From a virus: a DNA stretch of 64,000 nucleotides. The notes under the pieces are model-generated. The model did not search any database. It was not told where the DNA came from and was given only the letters and a program-made list of their open reading frames with translations. Position numbers and translations under genes: made by a program. Positions 60,166-64,000 of the stretch are shown one piece after another; position 1 is the first letter of the stretch, and each line of letters starts with the position of its first letter. The DNA is taken from positions 60,940 to 124,939 of the IMG/VR virus record IMGVR_UViG_3300047472_000191, one strand, 5' to 3'.

Positions 60166-60411
60166 ATGAACGCCGCCAAGACCGTCGCCACCGCCCTCAT
60201 CGCCGCCACCGCCATCACCGGACTCACCGCCTGCAACCCCGGCACCGAGCCCACCGGAACCGTCACCCACCGCACCGGAGGCGCTCCCATGGCCGGAAAG
60301 GGCGCCACCCTCACGGTCACCGGAAAGGACGGCAAGACGGCGGTCGTCTCCATCCCGGCCGGTGTGTACGAGAGCTGCCACGTCGGCATGCAGTACCCCA
60401 AGTGCAAGTAG
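60166..60411 (+). CDS. Small lipoprotein
   Basis: 81 residues. Lys near start, Ala/Thr/Ile-rich core and lipobox LTAC (Cys near residue 23), then a short beta-rich domain with two Cys near the end. Second lipoprotein of the window; possible superinfection exclusion role. Confidence 0.75.
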   Translation: MNAAKTVATALIAATAITGLTACNPGTEPTGTVTHRTGGAPMAGKGATLTVTGKDGKTAVVSIPAGVYESCHVGMQYPKCK

Positions 60412-60525
60412 CCTTCCAGCGGTACACCAGGGCCCTCCGGGATACACCGGGGGGCCCTTTGCTGCGCCCGGACACACCCGCTGTCAGCGGGGGAGCAGCG
60501 GGGTGAAAGTCTTCTCCGGAGGGGG

Positions 60526-60562
60526 TTGTATCTACCCTAGTACTCGTGTAGAGTAGGAGTAT
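60526..60562 (+). promoter_or_regulatory. Promoter with inverted copy of the motif in its spacer
   Basis: TTGTAT (60526-60531), 17-base spacer, TAGAGT (60549-60554), then AGGAGTATC. The spacer carries TATCTACCCTAGTAC, the reverse of the repeated motif, so a leftward promoter or operator may overlap. Confidence 0.6.
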
Positions 60563-60595
60563 CAGCAAGGGACACCGCAACCAGGGAGACCCGAA

Positions 60596-60844
60596 ATGCT
60601 CAAGTTCCTCAAGGCCGCATTCGCCACCGACGCCCAGATCACCGCCCAGATCACCGCCAAGCTGGACGCCGAGGACGCCGCCAAGAAGGCCACCGACACC
60701 CGGGGTCTCTGGGACGAGGAGCTGGGCTGCTGGATGGGTACGGCGGGCAGCACGGAGCGCTTCCTGTGGATCCTCGCCGACCAGGACCGCGACGACCGGG
60801 AGGACGCCCTGCTTGCGGAGATCCTCCGGAACCGCCAGAGCTGA
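60596..60844 (+). CDS. Small helical protein
   Basis: 82 residues, Ala/Asp/Glu-rich with a DAQITAQITAKLDAEDAAKK helix and one CW. ATG after AGGGAGAC. Unknown role. Confidence 0.65.
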   Translation: MLKFLKAAFATDAQITAQITAKLDAEDAAKKATDTRGLWDEELGCWMGTAGSTERFLWILADQDRDDREDALLAEILRNRQS

Positions 60845-60897
60845 TCGCACCACCGAGCGCACCGAGCCCTCCGGGATACACCGGGGGGGTTTTTGTG

Positions 60898-60936
60898 TTG
60901 CGCGGGCGCAGCAGGGTGTGCTAGTGTAGATATATC
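60898..60936 (+). promoter_or_regulatory. Promoter of the repeated family
   Basis: TTGCGC (60898-60903), 18-base spacer, TGCTAGTGT, AGATATATC. A GCCCTCCGG/CCGGGGGGG hairpin with TTTTT lies just upstream. Confidence 0.75.
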
Positions 60937-60966
60937 AGCAAGGGACACCACACCGAGGAGATCCTG

Positions 60967-61179
60967 ATGAACCGCACCGCCACCGCCCGCCACATGGCCA
61001 ACGCCCACCGCGCCCTCACGGACGCCACCGAGGCCCGGGAAGCCGGACTGACCCCCCGAGTCGAAATGAACCTCCGGAGCGCCGTGGAGCAGCTGGAACT
61101 GGCCGGACACACCGGCCCCCTCTACAAGGCCACCGTGGGCGACCTGGCAGCGGTGATGTTCTCCCGCACCACGGTGTAA
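60967..61179 (+). CDS. Small helical protein
   Basis: 70 residues, Ala/Glu/Arg-rich, predicted all helix. ATG after GAGGAGAT. Unknown role. Confidence 0.65.
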   Translation: MNRTATARHMANAHRALTDATEAREAGLTPRVEMNLRSAVEQLELAGHTGPLYKATVGDLAAVMFSRTTV

Positions 61180-61234
61180 CCCGCCCGACACACCGAGCCC
61201 TCGGAGAGATCCGGGGGCTTTCTGCTGCGCCCTG

Positions 61235-61273
61235 TTGCACACCGCGTAATCCATGTGCTAGGGTAGATACATC
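61235..61273 (+). promoter_or_regulatory. Promoter of the repeated family
   Basis: TTGCAC (61235-61240), 18-base spacer, TGCTAGGGT, AGATACATC. Confidence 0.8.
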
Positions 61274-61303
61274 AAGACGGCACACCACACCGAGGAGAGC
61301 CCC

Positions 61304-61594
61304 ATGCGCTGCGGAAACGGCGATCTGACCTACGACGGCAACGGACACCTGGAGCACGTCCACTACTGCACCCAGGAAGCCGTCACCAACCGTTTCAGCA
61401 AGCGCGGCAAGACTCTCCCGTTCTGCCAGGACCACGCCTCCCGATACGACGTGTTCACGGGCAAGCTGCTACGCCGGGTCCTCGCCACATGGGAGCGCCT
61501 CGGAGATGAGTTCATGACCGACTCCGGGCACACCCGGCCGGAGCTGCGCCCCGAACACGACGGACAGCTGATGATCCCGGGGATTTTCGTCTGA
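61304..61594 (+). CDS. Small Cys/His protein
   Basis: 96 residues. Cys near residues 3, 22 and 46 with FCQDH recall the small zinc proteins of the DUF7455 kind (compare 27003). ATG after GAGGAGAG. Unknown role. Confidence 0.65.
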   Translation: MRCGNGDLTYDGNGHLEHVHYCTQEAVTNRFSKRGKTLPFCQDHASRYDVFTGKLLRRVLATWERLGDEFMTDSGHTRPELRPEHDGQLMIPGIFV

Positions 61595-61627
61595 TCAAGG
61601 CGTAGCGAGGGGGTCACGGCCTACGGG

Positions 61628-61665
61628 TTGTGGCCCTTTCCCGTATGTGCTAGGGTAGATATATC
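61628..61665 (+). promoter_or_regulatory. Promoter of the repeated family, fused to a terminator
   Basis: TTGTGG (61628-61633), 17-base spacer, TGCTAGGGT, AGATATATC. The -35 overlaps the 3' arm of a GGGTCAC/GTGGCCC hairpin. Confidence 0.75.
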
Positions 61666-61696
61666 AACCGGGAACACCACACCGAGGAGAACCCCG

Positions 61697-62137
61697 ATGC
61701 TCACCTCCGCGCAGATCGACCAGGCCATCAGCACCCGAGCCCGCGTCCGCATCTCCGACACCCACGGATGGGCCCCCGGCGTAGAGGGCATCGCGATGGG
61801 ATTCCGCCCCAACTACGGCACCATCAAGATCGGATTCACCGACACCGACGGCAAGTACACCGGAGAGTTCACCGTCGTCTCGTACAAGAGCGTCGAACTG
61901 GTCGAACCGATGATCCTCGAAGAGTTCGAAACCGTCGAGATCGACGAGATCAAGCCGGGCGACGAGATCAGCTTCAAGGACCTCTACGAGCAGCGGTACA
62001 TCCGGGGCACCGTCACCGAGATCACGGCCTCCCGTGACGGCTACAAGGACCCGTTCATCCCCTCCGTGCGTAGGGCCAACGGATTCAGCACCCACCCCGA
62101 GATCTCCCCCGGCACACCCGTACGCCGCTACATCTGA
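61697..62137 (+). CDS. Hypothetical beta-rich protein
   Basis: 146 residues. Two small-barrel-like segments (VRISDTHGWAPG...KIGFTD and KPGDEISFKDLYEQRYIRGTVTEI) suggest an SH3/OB-like fold. ATG after GAGGAGAA. No family recognised. Confidence 0.65.
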   Translation: MLTSAQIDQAISTRARVRISDTHGWAPGVEGIAMGFRPNYGTIKIGFTDTDGKYTGEFTVVSYKSVELVEPMILEEFETVEIDEIKPGDEISFKDLYEQRYIRGTVTEITASRDGYKDPFIPSVRRANGFSTHPEISPGTPVRRYI

Positions 62138-62150
62138 CCCGGACACACCA

Positions 62151-62185
62151 GGGGCGTAGCTCTCACCGGAGCTACGCCCCCTTCG
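62151..62185 (+). terminator. Hairpin terminator
   Basis: Perfect 12-base stem GGGGCGTAGCTC with complement, 6-base loop, CCTTCG tail. Confidence 0.75.
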
Positions 62186-62203
62186 ATCAATCCAGGAGAC
62201 ACC

Positions 62204-62476
62204 ATGCCCAAACCCCTCACACCCCTCATGCGCGCCGCACTCAAACAGATCCGGGGAGGCGGCGAGAACTACCGCTACGCCCCGCTCACCCCCTCCCTCA
62301 ACAAGCCCAAACCGGTGAAGCCCGCCGACCTCACACCCCTTGTCAGCGGCGGCCTCCTAGGGCGTACCGTGCTCGCCCTCGAACGACGCGGCCTCGTACG
62401 CCTGGCCCCCTACACACCGACCACAGGACGCGTCGTAGCCGTCCCCCAGGACACACCGGAAGACACCGATGACTGA
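62204..62476 (+). CDS. Small winged-helix-like protein
   Basis: 90 residues. LTPLMRAALKQI...GRTVLALERRGLVRLAPYT...GRVVAV follows a minimal winged-helix pattern. ATG after CAGGAGAC, no repeated promoter before it. Overlaps the next gene by 8 bases. Confidence 0.6.
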   Translation: MPKPLTPLMRAALKQIRGGGENYRYAPLTPSLNKPKPVKPADLTPLVSGGLLGRTVLALERRGLVRLAPYTPTTGRVVAVPQDTPEDTDD

Positions 62477-62795
62477 GCCCGTGTTCACCCCCGCCACCGA
62501 CATCCGGATAGGCGACAAGATCGCATACGAGGGCCGACCCCATGCCCGGGTACTCCGCAACGCCGAGCCCTACACCGACCAGTTCGGCCGCACCCTGCAA
62601 GCCTTCTGGTGCGGATCAGACGACGAATCCGGACGGGAAGGCTGGGTACCGTTCGGGCCCGGTGGCGGCTTCCCCGTGATCAAAGCGGCTGCTGCCGGTA
62701 CACCGGAAGACACCGGCTGCAAGTGCACCGGATGGGACGGCTGCCCCAACCCCTCCGCCTGCGGGACACCCCAAGGCTGCCACTGCGGCGCCTGA
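62469..62795 (+). CDS. Cys-rich hypothetical protein
   Basis: 108 residues. A beta-rich N-terminal part is followed by a Cys cluster in the last 25 residues (CKC, C, C, CHC), likely a metal knuckle. Hairpin GGGGCGTGGCG/CGCTACGCCCC follows at 62831-62858. Confidence 0.6.
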   Translation: MTEPVFTPATDIRIGDKIAYEGRPHARVLRNAEPYTDQFGRTLQAFWCGSDDESGREGWVPFGPGGGFPVIKAAAAGTPEDTGCKCTGWDGCPNPSACGTPQGCHCGA

Positions 62796-62873
62796 ACACA
62801 CCACTGGACGGCTCAAGAGCGGATACACCGGGGCGTGGCGGATGGATCGCTACGCCCCGTTTCCTGTGGGGGG

Positions 62874-62912
62874 TTGTGCCGACACACCCGGACGTGCTAG
62901 TGTAGATACATC
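62874..62912 (+). promoter_or_regulatory. Promoter of the repeated family
   Basis: TTGTGC (62874-62879), 18-base spacer, TGCTAGTGT, AGATACATC. Confidence 0.75.
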
Positions 62913-62944
62913 AGCCAGTGAGACACCGAACCGAGGGGACTCCC

Positions 62945-63157
62945 ATGAACCAGCACCAGATCCGCCAGGACGCCATTCAGCAGTACGGCGACGCCCCCGC
63001 CAACGCGCTCCAGGCCCTGGCCCACGTCGTTGCAGTCTTCGCGGATGCTCCCGATGACCAGGTCATGATCCAGGCCACCAGCAACATCTACGGGCAGGGC
63101 GTCCGTACGGGTCTCACGATGGGGGACCTCCGGGTGCTGGCGGCCAAGCTCGCCTGA
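62945..63157 (+). CDS. Small hypothetical protein
   Basis: 70 residues, helical and Ala-rich. ATG after GAGGGGAC. A GCGCCCCCTGG/CCAGGGGGCGC hairpin (63173-63200) follows. Confidence 0.65.
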   Translation: MNQHQIRQDAIQQYGDAPANALQALAHVVAVFADAPDDQVMIQATSNIYGQGVRTGLTMGDLRVLAAKLA

Positions 63158-63172
63158 TCTGATCCCACCGCC

Positions 63173-63200
63173 GCGCCCCCTGGAACACACCAGGGGGCGC
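63173..63200 (+). terminator. Hairpin terminator
   Basis: Perfect 11-base stem with 6-base loop, before the gene at 63229. Confidence 0.7.
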
Positions 63201-63228
63201 ACCCCCATACCCCCAAGGAGCCGTCCAG

Positions 63229-63678
63229 ATGAACGCCCTGATCTACCTTCCTATCCAGACCCCCGTCATGACCGGAGAAGACCTGGAACGCCTGCACACC
63301 CTGTACCTGCACGCCAAGGCCTGCGACTACACCGTGACCGAGGTGTGGCCGGTGGTCGACCTGGAGGATAAGGGCAACACGCACAACAGCTGGTACAACG
63401 CCCAGCAGGATCTGACGGAAGGCCGGTTCGATGTGATCCTGCTGTGGGATCACAGCATCGACGACATCGATTCGCTGCACCGGGAGGTCTTGCTGCCTGC
63501 CCCCGAGAAGACGCCCGCCGAGGGTTTCCAGCCTGGGGCCCGGGTCAAGTACGACGACTCTCCCGGTGAGGTGCTGGAGCGCCGCTACAACGGTGGACGG
63601 GACAGCTGGGACTGCCAGGTGAAGTTCGATGACGGGGACAGCGGCTGGTGCTGGGAGTCGGATCTCACCCCGGAGTGA
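63229..63678 (+). CDS. Hypothetical protein, resolvase-like N-terminus and SH3-like C-terminus
   Basis: 149 residues. ALIYLPIQTP...DLERLHTLYLHAKACDYTVTEVW...GRFDVILLWDHS has the fold-level pattern of a serine-recombinase N-domain, but the catalytic Ser region is not kept. The C-terminal 50 residues (PGARVKYDD...VKFDDGDSGWCWE) look SH3/Tudor-like. Probably not a recombinase. Confidence 0.55.
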   Translation: MNALIYLPIQTPVMTGEDLERLHTLYLHAKACDYTVTEVWPVVDLEDKGNTHNSWYNAQQDLTEGRFDVILLWDHSIDDIDSLHREVLLPAPEKTPAEGFQPGARVKYDDSPGEVLERRYNGGRDSWDCQVKFDDGDSGWCWESDLTPE

Positions 63679-63725
63679 TCATGGTGTGAGTGGAGGGCCC
63701 TCGCCGGGTGGTGGGGGCCTTTCTG

Positions 63726-63764
63726 TTGTGCGCCCCAGGTGCCGTGCGCTAGGGTAGATACATC
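63726..63764 (+). promoter_or_regulatory. Promoter of the repeated family
   Basis: TTGTGC (63726-63731), 18-base spacer, CTAGGGT with GCGC in place of GTGC (TG of the extended -10 changed), AGATACATC. Confidence 0.7.
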
Positions 63765-63792
63765 AAGAGACACCGCGACAGAGGAGACTCCT

Positions 63793-64000
63793 GTGCTTAC
63801 CGTCGTAATCTGCCCCTTCTTCTGGACCGGCCCCAACGGGATCACCCGGGAAGCACGCGCTGTCTACCTCCGAGACGGTGTCATCGTGGGCCGGGACACC
63901 TACCCCTACCAGCCCGGCGAACTCCCCCTCACACCCGTCAAAGCCCTCAAGAAGTTCGGCTTCAAGACCGTAGGCAGGTTGAAGCAGAGCAAGCCAGGAC
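63793..64000 (+). CDS. Hypothetical protein (partial, runs off right edge)
   Basis: 69 residues visible from GTG 63793 after GAGGAGAC. Hydrophobic start and a basic end (KALKKFGFKTVGRLKQSK). The frame is open at base 64000. Confidence 0.55.
   Translation, partial: MLTVVICPFFWTGPNGITREARAVYLRDGVIVGRDTYPYQPGELPLTPVKALKKFGFKTVGRLKQSKPG

Noticed and set aside
63229-63678. Serine recombinase
   Set aside because: Only a fold-level resemblance at the N-terminus; catalytic Ser and Arg motifs are missing.
4732-63764. Stoperator array like that of cluster A mycobacteriophages
   Set aside because: The copies carry -35 and extended -10 boxes at proper distance and stand before genes, so promoters are the simpler reading; no immunity repressor was recognised.
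1-64000. tRNA genes
   Set aside because: I looked for cloverleaf arms and GTTCGAAT-type T-loops and found none convincing; tRNAscan-SE would settle it.
58785-64000. CRISPR-like array, because a short motif repeats regularly
   Set aside because: The repeats are promoters 300-700 bases apart with genes between them, not short repeats with spacers.

Overview
The window reads as one continuous stretch of a high-GC, tailed (siphovirus-type) actinobacteriophage genome, most likely a Streptomyces phage. The evidence is: a HK97-type head and long-tail gene order; a -1 frameshifted tail assembly chaperone; a 1552-residue tape measure protein; an r1t-like holin; a DUF7455-like zinc protein; ThyX; and promoters whose -10 box is TAGGGT, typical of actinobacterial vegetative sigma factors. 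No portal, large terminase, integrase, tRNA or CRISPR array was seen. The genome clearly continues past both edges.

Layout. (1) 1-4.7 kb: the 3' part of a very large, probably virion-associated protein with a HipA/PI-kinase-like motif, four repeated modules and a C-terminal ADP-ribosyltransferase domain. (2) 4.7-8.0 kb: an accessory insert in the structural operon, holding a small promoter-driven gene, a leftward P-loop ATPase (DUF927-like) with a GTTACC-rich non-coding region, and an HNH endonuclease. (3) 8.1-25.3 kb: capsid protease/scaffold, decoration protein, major capsid, connectors, tail tube, chaperones, tape measure, and baseplate/minor tail proteins, two of which are a tandem duplication. 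(4) 25.3-27.2 kb: lysis-type genes (membrane protein, degenerate lysozyme-like protein, holin). (5) 27.2-42 kb: replication, recombination and nucleotide metabolism (SNF2 helicase behind a structured leader, RuvC-like resolvase, RecB-like nuclease, ThyX, dATP/dGTP diphosphohydrolase-like protein, Sak4-like ATPase with an SSB-like partner, family A DNA polymerase, deaminase), with a second HNH gene and a large candidate structured RNA near 40.0-40.5 kb. (6) 42-47 kb: small accessory genes including a papain-like peptidase and an SNase. (7) 47-53 kb: two paralogous beta-helix tail spikes, far from the main tail operon. (8) 53-58.1 kb: lipoprotein, HTH proteins, and a second DUF927-like ATPase preceded by a ribbon-helix-helix-type protein and followed by another GTTAC-repeat region. 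(9) 58.8-64 kb: a train of small genes, most behind its own promoter.

Two signals stand out. First, about twenty copies of an extended -10 promoter (consensus TGTGCTAGGGTAGATAyATC, in the best copies 16-18 bp behind a TTGnnn -35) are spread over the accessory regions. One overlaps a start codon so closely that the message should be leaderless, several are extended into palindromes, and two sites carry inverted copies. Second, the two DUF927-like ATPase paralogues, about 50 kb apart and in opposite orientation, are each beside an AT-richer region that shares an exact 13-base word and many GGTTAC/GTAACC repeats, which looks like two origin- or operator-like modules. All assignments rest on reading motifs and gene order; no database search was possible.
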